Shown: positions 1-8,946, counted from the stretch's first letter. The stretch: DNA of 64,000 nucleotides from Marinobacter lipolyticus (GCF_018424605.1 NZ_QTKT01000006.1:124001-188000); one strand, 5' to 3'. Numbers and translations: made by a program. Notes: generated by a model not told the origin, from the letters alone.

Positions 1-682
1 CGACAAACGACGCCAAAGCCCGGGTGGTAGCCTCGGGATTTTGCACCAGCTGCTCGTAGCCCACCAGCAGAACCGCCGGGTTGTGGTGCAGTTCCAGGAA
101 ACGATAGGAATCGTTGTATAGAAGCCAGTAGAGGGCGGCGGCGTCGGGAATGCTCAGGTTGCTGGTGCATTTGCTTCTGATGAACGCCCTGAGCCCCTCG
201 GGGGCCGTCGACTGTTCGGCGAAATCGGTGGCAACCCAGGCCTTGACGGTGTCTACGTGCCGCTCGCCAAAGAACCGCGCCATGGAGTTGATGGCGTCGT
301 AGGGGTGGCGAACCAGAAAGATGGCTTTGCTACCGGGGAAGCGGTCAATGAACCTGCCGGCGTGCAGGGTTTCAACAATCGGTTTGAAGGCGATCACCGG
401 AGCGCGACTGGCGCGGATAACCTGTTCAACACTGTCGAGGTCCCGTAACCGCCAGTTTTCAAAGGCTTTCGGGTTGTCCTCGTTGATCATTTCCACCTCC
501 CAGCAGCGGCTCAGGCTGTGGGCGACAATGTCGGTGCCCGACCGCCCGCTGCCTACCAGGAACACCGGGTGTGTCTGCTCGGCGGGCCTGACCAGCAAAT
601 AGGCTTGCTTCCGCAGATGGCGCAGTTTGCGGTTGGCCCGGTAGGCAAATTCACTTCCGCGATATTCCACATGCAGAGTCAT
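1..682 (-). CDS. Sulfotransferase family protein (C-terminus cut by window edge)
   Basis: This reads as an open frame from an ATG at 680-682 to the left edge of the window, giving 227 residues without a stop. Residues about 41-51 (FLVGSGRSGTD) match the 5'-phosphosulfate-binding loop of PAPS-dependent sulfotransferases. Residues about 120-132 (AIFLVRHPYDAIN) match the 3'-phosphate-binding motif with its conserved Arg. Enzymes of this family transfer sulfate from PAPS to hydroxyl or amino groups; the acceptor cannot be told from sequence. There is no signal peptide, so it should be cytoplasmic. The next gene on the same strand ends at 766, so it may be co-transcribed. The family call is good, the substrate unknown. 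Confidence 0.8.
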   Translation of the reverse strand, partial: MTLHVEYRGSEFAYRANRKLRHLRKQAYLLVRPAEQTHPVFLVGSGRSGTDIVAHSLSRCWEVEMINEDNPKAFENWRLRDLDSVEQVIRASRAPVIAFKPIVETLHAGRFIDRFPGSKAIFLVRHPYDAINSMARFFGERHVDTVKAWVATDFAEQSTAPEGLRAFIRSKCTSNLSIPDAAALYWLLYNDSYRFLELHHNPAVLLVGYEQLVQNPEATTRALASFV

Positions 683-765
683 AAAGTTCCCTTTTACGCC
701 GGCTGTATGGGTGGTCCCAAGTAGATCCAGTTTAGGTCAGTTTTATTGCTTTTTGAAGACCATTT

Positions 766-1560
766 TCAAGCTCCGCACCTGGCCGGCTCCGCCGCCTCGT
801 ACAGGGTGCTGGCGGCGCTCATCTGCTGGCGGAGAGATTCAATTCGTGTGTCGTGACTGGGATGGGTGGAAAGAAACTCCAGGGGTTGGTTGCCCGAGGC
901 CTGGGCCATGTTCTGCCACAGGCGGACACTTTCGCCAGGCTCAAAGCCTGCCCGGGCCATAAGGCTCAGCCCCAGAAGATCGGCCTCTTCCTCATGAGCG
1001 CGGCTGAAGGGGAGGGTAATGCCCAGCTGTGCGCCAAGACCCAGCGCCTGCTGAATCTGGTCTTCGGCGATTTCACTCTCGGTGAACAGGCCGATCAGCA
1101 ACATCCCGGCTTTCAGGCCCAGTTGCTGGGTGAGCCGCTCGTTGCCGTGATCGGCGAGAACATGGGCAATCTCGTGACCAATGACCGCCGCCAGCTGGGC
1201 CGGGTTGTCCGCTACCCGGAGCAGTCCCGAGTGAACGCCGATCTTCCCGCCCGGCAGGGCGAACGCATTGGGGCTCGGATTGTCGAAGACCACCACCTCC
1301 CAGGAATCGGGCAGAGAGACGCCGTTGACGGGCGCTTCTTCCAGCGTCGCCACCAGTTCTCCGGTAATGCACTGGACCAGCCGGTTAATGTCCGGCCGGG
1401 TGATCACCGGGATCTGCTGTTTCATCTGTTCGAAACTCTGTTCACCCATGTCGGTCATGACCACATTGGGGACAAGCGCCAGCCGGTTCCGTCCGGTGGG
1501 TGATTCCTGGCATCCGGTCAGGAACAGCAACGCGGTCAGGGCGAGGATGAAAGTCTTCAC
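766..1560 (-). CDS. M48 family metalloprotease lipoprotein (LoiP/YggG-like)
   Basis: A zinc protease of 264 residues, probably anchored in the outer membrane and acting in the periplasm on envelope proteins. The GTG at 1558-1560 is chosen because it follows a GGAG and opens a lipoprotein signal: hydrophobic residues 5-14, then LTGC with the acylated Cys at 17. The longer open frame to 1797 adds a non-signal extension and overlaps the divergent gene. The HEIAH zinc motif lies at 129-133 and the third ligand region EEAD at about 190-193. Family members such as LoiP and BepA work in envelope quality control. A divergent promoter is shared with the HerA-like gene at 1729. Confidence 0.85.
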   Translation of the reverse strand: MKTFILALTALLFLTGCQESPTGRNRLALVPNVVMTDMGEQSFEQMKQQIPVITRPDINRLVQCITGELVATLEEAPVNGVSLPDSWEVVVFDNPSPNAFALPGGKIGVHSGLLRVADNPAQLAAVIGHEIAHVLADHGNERLTQQLGLKAGMLLIGLFTESEIAEDQIQQALGLGAQLGITLPFSRAHEEEADLLGLSLMARAGFEPGESVRLWQNMAQASGNQPLEFLSTHPSHDTRIESLRQQMSAASTLYEAAEPARCGA

Positions 1561-1728
1561 GGGACACTCCGTCGAAATGATCGTGGGCGGTTCTGGAGAT
1601 AGTATCCATGACTGGCCGCCCATCGGGTAGGGCAGATCGCAATGTGATAATTGGCGGCGCTGCAAGCGCGGGCAGGCTATGCTCAGGGGATGGTGCATTG
1701 GCCCCACCGGCTCAGGGAGGACACCCCA

Positions 1729-3213
1729 GTGAACGAGATACTGATTGGAAAGGGCGACCGGCAGGTACATTTGCTGGGCAGGTACGGAAACCGCCACGGG
1801 CTGATCGCTGGTGCGACCGGCACCGGCAAGACGGTCACCATGATGCTTCTTGCGGAGGGATTCTCGCGCATGGGCGTGCCGGTCTTCATGGCGGATGTGA
1901 AGGGCGACGTGGCTGGCCTGTCACAGGCCGGAACTGCCAGCGACAAGTTGCGAGCCAGGGCCGCGGAACTTGGCGTGGATGGGTACGCCAACGAGCCCAG
2001 CCCGGTGGTGTTGTGGGATCTGTACGGCAAGCTCGGGCACCCGGTGCGCACCACCATCAGTGAAATGGGGCCGAAACTGCTTGCCCGGGTGCTGGAGCTC
2101 AACGACACCCAGTCTGGCGTGCTGGAGGTGGTGTTCCGGGTAGCGGACGATCAGGGTCTGTTGCTGCTGGATCTTGAAGACCTGCGGGCGCTGCTCGCGC
2201 TGGTGACGGACACCCGCAAGGAAATCTCCAAGACCTACGGTCTGGTCAGTTCGCAATCCGTGGCCGCCATTCAGCGTTCCCTGCTGGGGCTGGAAAGCGA
2301 TGGCGGTGACCTGATGTTCGGGGAGCCGGCGCTGAATCTGAACGACTTCATGGGGACTGATCTTAGCGGCCGCGGCATCATCAACATTTTTGCCGCCGAG
2401 CAGCTCATCCTCAAACCCCGGCTTTATTCCACCTTTTTGCTGTGGCTGATGTCCGAGCTTTTCGAAAACCTCCCGGAAGTTGGCGATCTCGACCGACCCC
2501 GGTTGGTGTTCTTCTTCGACGAAGCCCATCTGCTGTTTGACGATGCGCCGGGCATACTGGTGCAGCGAATAGAGCAGGTGGTCAGACTGATTCGCTCGAA
2601 AGGGGTTGGTATTTACTTCTGCTCTCAATTTCCGGACGACCTGCCGGGGGAAGTCCTCGGTCAGCTTGGCAATCGTGTCCAGCACGCCTTGCGAGCCTTC
2701 ACGCCACGGGATCAGAAAGCGGTGAAAACCGCGGCGGAAACGTTCGTGGCGAACCGCGGGCTTGATGTGGCAACCGTGATTTCCGAGCTTGGTGTGGGGG
2801 AGGCGCTGGTCTCTACGCTGCAGGACAAAGGCGTGCCCATGCCGGTGGAGCGCACCCGCATTGCTCCGCCCCGCTGCCGCATGGGCGCTATTACCGCTGA
2901 GGAGCGCGCGGCGGTGCGAAGTCGCAGTCCGGTGGGTAGCAAATACGATACCGCGGTGAATCGCGAATCGGCCCACGAAATTCTGGCACAACGGGCGGAG
3001 GAGGCGATCAGCACAGCCGCTCAGGACAATGCTCCAGAACCGGAAGCGCCTCAGGACAACCCGTTGAGTGACGTGCTATGGGGCAAGGGGCGTCGGCAGG
3101 GCGTTGTGGAGGCAATGGCCAAGTCAGCGGCACGTTCGGTAGGGAGTCAGCTTGGAAGGCAGATTCTGCGGGGGTTGCTGGGTGGCATCCTGGGTGGCTC
3201 GCGCCGTCGTTGA
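1729..3213 (+). CDS. HerA-like helicase domain protein, DUF853 (YjgR family)
   Basis: A 494-residue RecA-fold ATPase of the HerA/FtsK type. The Walker A motif GATGTGKT is at residues 28-35 and the Walker B stretch LVFFFDEAH at about 258-266. Between them lies the DUF853 core found in E. coli YjgR. The GTG at 1729 is preferred because an AGGGAGG sits nine bases upstream; an upstream ATG at 1651 lacks a good site. The C-terminus is low-complexity and ends in a Gly/Arg-rich tail (GGILGGSRRR). HerA proteins pump DNA with NurA nucleases, but no nurA is next door and the cellular role of the YjgR branch is not settled. Its neighbours are envelope genes, so context gives no help. Confidence 0.9.
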   Translation: MNEILIGKGDRQVHLLGRYGNRHGLIAGATGTGKTVTMMLLAEGFSRMGVPVFMADVKGDVAGLSQAGTASDKLRARAAELGVDGYANEPSPVVLWDLYGKLGHPVRTTISEMGPKLLARVLELNDTQSGVLEVVFRVADDQGLLLLDLEDLRALLALVTDTRKEISKTYGLVSSQSVAAIQRSLLGLESDGGDLMFGEPALNLNDFMGTDLSGRGIINIFAAEQLILKPRLYSTFLLWLMSELFENLPEVGDLDRPRLVFFFDEAHLLFDDAPGILVQRIEQVVRLIRSKGVGIYFCSQFPDDLPGEVLGQLGNRVQHALRAFTPRDQKAVKTAAETFVANRGLDVATVISELGVGEALVSTLQDKGVPMPVERTRIAPPRCRMGAITAEERAAVRSRSPVGSKYDTAVNRESAHEILAQRAEEAISTAAQDNAPEPEAPQDNPLSDVLWGKGRRQGVVEAMAKSAARSVGSQLGRQILRGLLGGILGGSRRR

Positions 3214-3265
3214 GGGGAGAACGCCGGGACCGCCAGTACGCAAGGCACTGCCCGGATGTTGGTGA

Positions 3266-3832
3266 TCAGAAAGTATAGGCAGCGCCCAGGGAGTAGTAGT
3301 CAATATCGAAGTTGTCGAGCTCATAGCGCTCGTACTCCGCGCGGACCTGGAACGAGAACAGGGTAATTCGCGCCCCTACGCCGTACAACGGGTCGGTGCC
3401 GTCTTCGTCGCCGATGTTGTCAAGATCGCCATCCCAGCTGATAAAGCCTGCTTTGCCAAACAGACCAACGGGGCCCAGTTTTACGCCGGCCAGAGCGGCG
3501 CCGGTCCAGCCATCCACTTCGAAATCGGAATCGCCGAAGGCGCCGACACTGCCGTTGAACTTGCCGAAATCCACGTAGGCGCCTTCAACCGCCAAGTCGA
3601 TCAGCGGAATCAGGCCAAGGTTGTAGCCGGCAAAAATCTTATAGGCCGTGTCCTCGTCATCGAAGTCAATGTCGACGTCAACGTCGTTGACATCTGGTAG
3701 ATCGTCGTCGAAATCGAGTTCAGCCTGGCCGACTGAGGCGCCGAGGTATAAACCGCTGTCGCTGCCTGCGAGGGCGTTTCCGGATACTGCCAAAAGAGGG
3801 ACTGCAAGAATTAAGGGAATTACAGTTTTCAT
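3266..3832 (-). CDS. Outer membrane beta-barrel protein
   Basis: A 188-residue precursor with a Sec signal peptide (about residues 1-22, ending ALA-G) followed by alternating hydrophobic/aromatic strands and a terminal AAYTF, the C-terminal phenylalanine signature of an outer-membrane barrel. The first periplasmic or surface loop is very acidic, with repeated D-V-D-V-D-I-D-F-D residues at about 45-60, which could bind cations or suit a halophilic surface. The ATG at 3830-3832 is preferred over the longer frame because GGAGG lies eight bases upstream. It resembles small OmpW/OmpA-barrel-like proteins; the specific family and ligand are unknown. It converges with the HerA-like gene. Confidence 0.75.
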   Translation of the reverse strand: MKTVIPLILAVPLLAVSGNALAGSDSGLYLGASVGQAELDFDDDLPDVNDVDVDIDFDDEDTAYKIFAGYNLGLIPLIDLAVEGAYVDFGKFNGSVGAFGDSDFEVDGWTGAALAGVKLGPVGLFGKAGFISWDGDLDNIGDEDGTDPLYGVGARITLFSFQVRAEYERYELDNFDIDYYSLGAAYTF

Positions 3833-3924
3833 GGCCTTAGCCTCCATTGCTAAGAGAGCATCGGTTAAAAAGTAGGCGATTGTGCGATTATTGTCGAACA
3901 AATAGGCCTGAAAACTACGAATTG

Positions 3925-4827
3925 TTAATAAAGGCTCATGTCCAGACTGGCCAAAAGTTCGTTAACCGCCTGCGCAAAGGCCACCGGGGAGTCTTCCTGC
4001 AGAAAGTGACCGCCTTTGAGGGTGATGTGGCGCTGGTCTCTGGCACCGGGAATGCGCTTTTGCATGTACGCGTCGCCGCCGCGGGTGATCGGGTCGCCAT
4101 TGCTGAAGGTGGTCAGAAAGGGCTTCTCCCAGCGCTCGAGAACAGTCCACGCCTTGCGGTTGGCCTCGCTGGCCGGATCATCCGGGCGCATGGGGACGAG
4201 GCGCGGAAATGCCCTGGCTCCGGCCTTGTATTTCCTGTTGGGGAAGGGCGCATCGTAGGCTCGCCGTTCATCCGGCCCCAGTTTGCGGAACGACCCGGCA
4301 TTGATGATGCGGGCAATCGGAAACCAGGGGCTGTGCAGGGCGAAGTTCTTCCAGATCTTGAAGGCGGGCGGCGCTTTCTGATCGCCGGTGGGCAGCATTC
4401 CGTTCCCGACCACAATGGCCCGGAAGCGGTCAGGGTTTTCCGCCGCCAGCCGCAGCCCCAGCAATGAGCCCCAGTCCTGGCAGACCAGCGTTATATTTGT
4501 CAGCGACAGTTTATCGATAAACAGCTGCATCCAGTCCATGTGCTGCTGGTAACTGTAATCATCGCTGGACGTGGGTTTGTCCGATTTACCGAAACCGATC
4601 AGATCAGGCGCAATAACCCGATGACCAGCGGCTGAACATACCGGAATCATGTGGCGATAAAGATAGGACCACGACGGCTCCCCGTGCAGCATCAGAATAG
4701 GACTTGCCTCGCCCGGCCCTTCATCCACGAAATGCATCCTCAGGCCATTGAGATCCACATAGTGCGGGGCAAAGGGGTAATCCAGCAGGCGCTCAAAGCG
4801 TTTTTCCGGGGTTCTGACAAAGTCCAT
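3925..4827 (-). CDS. Haloalkane dehalogenase (HLD-I type alpha/beta hydrolase)
   Basis: This 300-residue alpha/beta hydrolase should cleave carbon-halogen bonds to give an alcohol and halide in the cytoplasm. HGEP at 48-51 forms the oxyanion region. The nucleophile is Asp118 in VCQDWG, followed by Trp119, a halide-stabilising residue. The catalytic acid is Asp245 in SNGDP and the base is His274 in GGHF. Placement of the acid after the cap and the DhlA-like LHGEPSWSYLYR string point to subfamily I. The second ATG at 4825-4827 is chosen over the one at 4848 because a GAGG lies upstream. It stands apart from the Old Yellow Enzyme gene by a hairpin. Natural substrates are unknown. Confidence 0.85.
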   Translation of the reverse strand: MDFVRTPEKRFERLLDYPFAPHYVDLNGLRMHFVDEGPGEASPILMLHGEPSWSYLYRHMIPVCSAAGHRVIAPDLIGFGKSDKPTSSDDYSYQQHMDWMQLFIDKLSLTNITLVCQDWGSLLGLRLAAENPDRFRAIVVGNGMLPTGDQKAPPAFKIWKNFALHSPWFPIARIINAGSFRKLGPDERRAYDAPFPNRKYKAGARAFPRLVPMRPDDPASEANRKAWTVLERWEKPFLTTFSNGDPITRGGDAYMQKRIPGARDQRHITLKGGHFLQEDSPVAFAQAVNELLASLDMSLY

Positions 4828-4956
4828 CGTGTGAGCCTCATTGTGCAAGGTGGAAGCGCATCATTTTAATTAGCGGCGCTTTAGAGGCTATGTTTAGCAG
4901 GGTAAGCGTCGGATGGAAACAGGCACGCGTCTCGTGCATCCTGGCGGAGGGGCTCA

Positions 4957-4982
4957 CTGCGGAGGCGCTCAGCCTTCCGCAG
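4957..4982 (-). terminator. Hairpin downstream of the Old Yellow Enzyme gene
   Basis: A 10-bp stem (CTGCGGAGGC against GCC-t-TCCGCAG, one bulged base) lies 12 bases after the stop of the gene ending at 4995. Three more outer pairs are possible. There is no U tract, so this could be a weak terminator or an mRNA 3' end stabiliser. Confidence 0.35.
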
Positions 4983-4994
4983 CGAGTGGGCACA

Positions 4995-6095
4995 TCAGGC
5001 GGCGTTTTTTTTGCGCCAGGCCAGTTCGTTTTCGATGGTGGCCTTCGGTTGCAACATCGCGAAATCCAGGTCCGCCACGGCTTTGCCGTCTTTAAGACGC
5101 TGGACGAAATCCGGGTTCGCCAGGGCTTTTTTGCCGACGGCGAGCAGCGATTCCGGATACTCCAGAGCCAGGTCCTGGCTGTTGGTTTCGTCCACGCCAC
5201 CGTTGATGATCAGTTCGACGCCTCCGATGTCCTGCACCACGCTCGCCAGACTGCGTTCACTGCCATCGAAAGCCGGCTGATTCACGCCGCCATCCGTGGT
5301 GTGGATGAAATCGGCGCCGGCACTGCGGACCGCTTCGACAATCTGGCGGAATCCGGCTTCACCCTCCGGCAGTCGGTATTCCGGGTCGGTGACGGTGCCC
5401 TGAGAGAGCCGGATTCCGACGGGAAAGTCCGGGCCTACCGCTTTGCGCACCGCCTCAACGGTCTCGACGATAATCCTCAGGCGGTTAGCGAGGTCGCCAC
5501 CGTATTCATCTGTGCGACGGTTAAAGTGGGTGCTGAGAAACTGATTGAGCAGGTAACCATTCGCTCCGTGCAGCTCAATGCCATCGAAGCCCGCGGCTTT
5601 GGCGTTGCTGGCCGCATCGACGAAGCCCCGGATGGCTGTCTGAATATCCTCATGGCTCATTTCTTCAGGCATTTGCCACGCAGCTTGGTCGCCATAGAGA
5701 CCGAGTGGCTGACCTTTGGGGCTGACAGCGCTGGGTGCCAAAGGCTGATCGGTAAAACGATTCGCCTGGAACTGCGCACCGGCGTGCATGAGCTGAATGA
5801 CTATTTTACTGCCGGCGTTGTGCACCCGGCTGATGATGTCCTGCCATCCGCTGACCTGACTATCATTGATGATACCCGGCTGGTTGGCGTAGCCCTGACT
5901 GGCGTGGCTGTCAGTGTATGTACCCTCGGTGATAATAAGTCCGAAGCCGCCCTTGGCGTAGGCTTCGTAGTGATCAGCCATCAGTTGGTTGGGGCTTCCG
6001 TCGGGATCTGCACTGGTGCGCGTCATCGGCGCCAGCGCAAAACGGTTCTTAAGAGCTAACCGGGTGAAGTTTGTGGAATCGGTCAGGTTGCTCAT
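4995..6095 (-). CDS. Alkene reductase, Old Yellow Enzyme family
   Basis: A 366-residue FMN-dependent ene-reductase with a TIM-barrel fold. It contains the family active-site string HGANGYLLNQFL (His/Asn pair that binds the carbonyl of the substrate), followed by the usual THFNRRTDEYGG motif. The N-terminus RLALKNRFALAPMTR and the phosphate-binding region near the C-terminus fit NemA/OYE-type enzymes. It reduces activated C=C bonds of enals, enones or nitro compounds with NAD(P)H. The start has a strong AGGGAGG five bases upstream. It is probably a single-gene unit; the neighbouring dehalogenase is 168 bases downstream behind a hairpin. The physiological substrate cannot be read from sequence. 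Confidence 0.9.
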   Translation of the reverse strand: MSNLTDSTNFTRLALKNRFALAPMTRTSADPDGSPNQLMADHYEAYAKGGFGLIITEGTYTDSHASQGYANQPGIINDSQVSGWQDIISRVHNAGSKIVIQLMHAGAQFQANRFTDQPLAPSAVSPKGQPLGLYGDQAAWQMPEEMSHEDIQTAIRGFVDAASNAKAAGFDGIELHGANGYLLNQFLSTHFNRRTDEYGGDLANRLRIIVETVEAVRKAVGPDFPVGIRLSQGTVTDPEYRLPEGEAGFRQIVEAVRSAGADFIHTTDGGVNQPAFDGSERSLASVVQDIGGVELIINGGVDETNSQDLALEYPESLLAVGKKALANPDFVQRLKDGKAVADLDFAMLQPKATIENELAWRKKNAA

Positions 6096-6302
6096 AGGTC
6101 CTCCCTTAAGAGGTCGCTGGATTGATAGCTAGGAATTATCTCTAACCCTTGCCGATTTCGAAAGCGGATAAAAGTGATGCAGACATTCAGTTTATTTGAA
6201 TAGAAAGGTTCTGTAGATAAATCAGTGTAGGTTGCTGACTATTTTGCATTTTTTGACTATTTCCCGCTCGCTGAATCAGGCAAATGTTGCTAGCTTCCAT
6301 GC

Positions 6303-6318
6303 CGCGAATTGATTCGCG
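6303..6318. promoter_or_regulatory. Palindrome upstream of small membrane-protein gene
   Basis: CGCGAAT-TG-ATTCGCG, with perfect 7-base arms, lies 21 bases before the start codon at 6340 and just upstream of its AGGAG. The position fits an operator or a 5'-leader hairpin. No regulator can be named. Confidence 0.4.
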
Positions 6319-6339
6319 TAAAACTAATTAGGAGAACAC

Positions 6340-6762
6340 ATGAACGAATTAAAGAGCGCCCTGGTTCCAGCCGTCTTGCAAGCATTAATCGTATGCGTAC
6401 TGCGAGTTTTCACAATTCCATGGGCGATCTGGAAAGGCGCAGCACTTCGCCTGGCGGAGATGCGAAACGTCAGTAAATCAACCAGTACGTCTACCGATAC
6501 AGAGTTTCCGGTATTTGAGTGGCTGAAGGTTTCCTGGGATGGCGTGATCTTTCTGTCCTGGTTTGTTGGCGTGGTGATGGCGGTAATTCTCGCATCAACC
6601 GCATACAGTGGTGGATTCGGTATATTTATTTCCACGCTGGTATCAACCTACTTCGGTGTGATCGGCCTCTCCCTGGCGAAGGAGTTCCTGATCCTCGCGC
6701 TGTCGATTGCATTGAATGTCGAGAAGATCTCGAAAAAGCCGGAAAGCTCATCCCAAGTGTAA
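6340..6762 (+). CDS. Hypothetical membrane protein, 140 residues
   Basis: I do not recognise the family. The protein has a short N-terminal region with a hydrophobic stretch (residues about 10-30), a Ser/Thr-rich linker around 45-55, and two clear membrane segments at about 68-90 and 95-125, ending in a charged lysine-rich tail. A good AGGAG precedes the ATG. It is alone between a divergent Old Yellow Enzyme gene and a strong terminator, so it is its own transcription unit. Its base composition is visibly less GC-rich than the flanking genes, which might mean transfer or weaker codon bias. The presence of a gene is well supported; function is unknown. Confidence 0.7.
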   Translation: MNELKSALVPAVLQALIVCVLRVFTIPWAIWKGAALRLAEMRNVSKSTSTSTDTEFPVFEWLKVSWDGVIFLSWFVGVVMAVILASTAYSGGFGIFISTLVSTYFGVIGLSLAKEFLILALSIALNVEKISKKPESSSQV

Positions 6763-6818
6763 AAGCTCTCGGAGCGCTTTAGCCCCGGGCTGCCACCCAG
6801 GGCGTTGGCATTTTCCAG

Positions 6819-6848
6819 AAAGGATCCATTCGGATCCTTTTTTGTTTG
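6819..6848 (+). terminator. Rho-independent terminator
   Basis: The perfect stem AAAGGATCC / GGATCCTTT with a four-base ATTC loop is followed by TTTTTTG. It ends the 140-residue membrane-protein gene and, read in reverse, may also help stop the convergent deaminase transcript. Confidence 0.85.
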
Positions 6849-6915
6849 TAATCCCACTGAAATTCGGTCCATCCCGGCGATAGATCCAGTAGTCAGGACA
6901 TGGCGGCGTCCAGGC

Positions 6916-7407
6916 TCAGGTGGTGGTTCTGGCTTCTGAATGGTAGCGCGCATGGAGCTCTCGCACCGCCTCGGCAAGCGCAGGAAACGGACCTTCTGTC
7001 GGAATACCAGGCACCACCTGGTTGATCCGCAAGGTGGCCACGGGTGGTGGTGGCACGTGCAATTTATCCAGCCAGGTTGAGAGTTGCTCTGAGGAGCTGG
7101 CATAGACGATCCGGCCGAGCCCGACCCATCCATGGGCCGCCGCGCACATGGGGCAATGCTCCCCGGAGGTGTAGACTGTTGAGGCAGCACGCTCGTCAGG
7201 TGTCATGTTGGCCGCGGCCCAGCGGGCTATTTCAAACTCCGGGTGGCGGGTGTCGTCACCCCCGGCGGTTTCATTGTGTCCCTCATACCTGACGGCACCG
7301 GTCTCATCCACCAGTACAGAGCCGAAAGGTGGGTTGCCGCTATCGACCGCCCTGGCGGCCAGATCAACACAGCGGCCGAGATGTTTCATATCGGTTTCGT
7401 AGATCAA
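6916..7407 (-). CDS. Nucleoside deaminase, zinc-binding (cytidine/guanine deaminase family)
   Basis: A 163-residue single-domain deaminase. The zinc ligands and proton shuttle appear as HPE (residues about 55-57) and PMCAAAHGW (about 86-94), where the usual motifs are HAE and PCxxC. The second usual cysteine of PCxxC is not present in standard spacing (CPMC is used instead), a common variation in this family. It should hydrolyse an amino group from a base or nucleoside such as guanine or cytosine. The frame opens at a TTG (7405-7407) with GGGG upstream; an ATG at 7389 is an alternative start that drops six residues. It is transcribed toward a terminator at 6819-6848. Confidence 0.8.
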   Translation of the reverse strand: MIYETDMKHLGRCVDLAARAVDSGNPPFGSVLVDETGAVRYEGHNETAGGDDTRHPEFEIARWAAANMTPDERAASTVYTSGEHCPMCAAAHGWVGLGRIVYASSSEQLSTWLDKLHVPPPPVATLRINQVVPGIPTEGPFPALAEAVRELHARYHSEARTTT

Positions 7408-7540
7408 GGTGCCCCCATCTATCGCATGTTAATGTTCTTCAGAGTCGTTATGAAGTGGCGCTTCGTCAAGCCGACATCGTTCAAACACTGTCAGTATGAT
7501 GCGGAATAGAGTAAGAAATAAGCGGGCAATGGAGAATGCT

Positions 7541-8218
7541 ATGAAAGTAATGGTGCTTGGTGCCACGGGGCTTACGGGCCATCTCGCCGTGGAGAAACAG
7601 CTGGCAAAACCGGAAGTCAGCGCCGTGGTAGTGCCCCTGCGTCGGCCACTCACTCTGGATCACCCGAAACTGGTGCAGCATGTGATCGATTTCGATGACA
7701 TGGACGCGTATGCCGGCATCTTCGCTGTGGATGCGCTGGTTTGCTGTATCGGAACAACCATTAGTAAGGCCGGCTCGAAAGAGGCCTTCCGCAAAGTGGA
7801 CTACGGTTACGCCCTGGCAGCCGCCAGGCTGGCGAAGATGGCGGGTGCGCGAGCCATGATCCTGATGTCGGCGGTCGGTGCGTCGGCCTCGTCCCGCGTG
7901 TTTTACAACAGGGTAAAGGGTGAGCTTGAAAACGCGGTCAAGGCGCTGAACTTCCGGTACCTGTCAATCTATCACCCCGGGTTGTTGCTGGGTGACCGGC
8001 AGGAGCAACGCACCGCGGAATCCATAGGCATGGCGGTGTTGCCGGTGGTCAATCATGGCCTGATCGGGCCGCTGAGAAAATACCGCGCCATTGAGGCCGC
8101 CAGGGTGGCTCAGGCCATGGCGAATGAAGTCGCCTTGCTCGACGAAAACGATTCGGCGGATGCTATCGTGGAGTATCGGGAATACCCGCACATTCAGTCT
8201 TTGGCGGGTAACAGTTAG
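7541..8218 (+). CDS. NAD(P)H-binding protein, atypical short-chain reductase (HTATIP2/YbjT-like)
   Basis: A 225-residue Rossmann-fold protein. The dinucleotide motif GATGLTG lies at residues 8-14. Later sequence (MILMSAVGASASSRVFYNRVKGELE) carries the S...Y-like N-R-V-K-G-E-L-E pattern of NAD(P)-binding PF13460 proteins. Such proteins act as reductases, nucleotide sensors or chaperone-like subunits; substrate unknown. The ATG at 7541 is preferred because GGAG lies seven bases before it, over in-frame ATGs at 7496 and 7529. It is followed 17 bases later by the TIGR02117 lipoprotein gene, so the two and perhaps the BCCT transporter form one operon. Confidence 0.8.
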   Translation: MKVMVLGATGLTGHLAVEKQLAKPEVSAVVVPLRRPLTLDHPKLVQHVIDFDDMDAYAGIFAVDALVCCIGTTISKAGSKEAFRKVDYGYALAAARLAKMAGARAMILMSAVGASASSRVFYNRVKGELENAVKALNFRYLSIYHPGLLLGDRQEQRTAESIGMAVLPVVNHGLIGPLRKYRAIEAARVAQAMANEVALLDENDSADAIVEYREYPHIQSLAGNS

Positions 8219-8235
8219 CCGCGTGGGAGCGGACG

Positions 8236-8946
8236 ATGAAAATAGCCGGTATGTTTCTCCTGTGGGTGGCACTGAGTGGCTGCTCGGCAAAGCCCGACGC
8301 CATTGAGACAGAAACCGAGGGCAGGGATGGCCCGGCCAGTGCGCTGTACGTTGTGGATCATGGCTGGCACGTGGGGCTGGTGATAAGCGCGAAACTTCTC
8401 GAGTCAGAGCTTCCACAGCTGAAAGACCGTTTCGGGAATGCCAGGTTTTACGAACTGGGCTGGGGAGATGAGGGGTATTATCAGGCCAGTGAGAAAACAG
8501 CCACTGTCGCTTTGAAGGCCATCTTCTGGTCACAGGGCGCGGTGATGCACGTTGCCGCCTTGCCGGTTTTACCAACGCAGTACTTCCCCGGGAGTGACGT
8601 GATCGCGACCTGCCTTGAAAGCGGAGAAGTCGCATCCCTGTTGGACTATCTGTCCGCCAGTTTCGCCCGGGATACGGCAGGCAACCTGATCCTCCTCCAG
8701 GCCGGCCTCTATGGTGACAGCCAGTTCTACGGCGGCGTGGGCCGCTATCATCTGCTCAATACCAGTAACAAGTGGACCGCGAAGGCACTGAAGAGCGCGG
8801 GCATGGACATTGCGCCGACGTTCAAGCTCACGGCCGGCAGTGTCATGGGCTGGATGAGGAACAACCGCAGCTCAGACGTGCATGGTGGCGGCAAATCCTG
8901 TAGCCTGCCCGGCCTTTTTTCTATGCGAGGCCAACGTTATGACTGA
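8236..8946 (+). CDS. TIGR02117/DUF2459 family lipoprotein
   Basis: A 236-residue envelope protein. It starts with a lipoprotein signal peptide (hydrophobic residues 5-13, then LSGC with Cys at 16). The body has the family strings DHGWHVGLV, ELGWGDEGYYQ and NTSNKWTAKAL, typical of the DUF2459 proteins first noticed near urease genes. No urease is present here. The catalytic-looking His/Trp pattern suggests a NlpC/P60- or urease-region-type hydrolase fold, but no activity is known. Its stop codon overlaps the start of the BCCT gene by eight bases, so translation of the two is probably coupled. Confidence 0.8.
   Translation: MKIAGMFLLWVALSGCSAKPDAIETETEGRDGPASALYVVDHGWHVGLVISAKLLESELPQLKDRFGNARFYELGWGDEGYYQASEKTATVALKAIFWSQGAVMHVAALPVLPTQYFPGSDVIATCLESGEVASLLDYLSASFARDTAGNLILLQAGLYGDSQFYGGVGRYHLLNTSNKWTAKALKSAGMDIAPTFKLTAGSVMGWMRNNRSSDVHGGGKSCSLPGLFSMRGQRYD

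Noticed and set aside
7389-7407. Choice of TTG or ATG start for the nucleoside deaminase
   Set aside because: Neither has a convincing Shine-Dalgarno; the TTG is kept because GGGG precedes it, the ATG was not preferred but not excluded.
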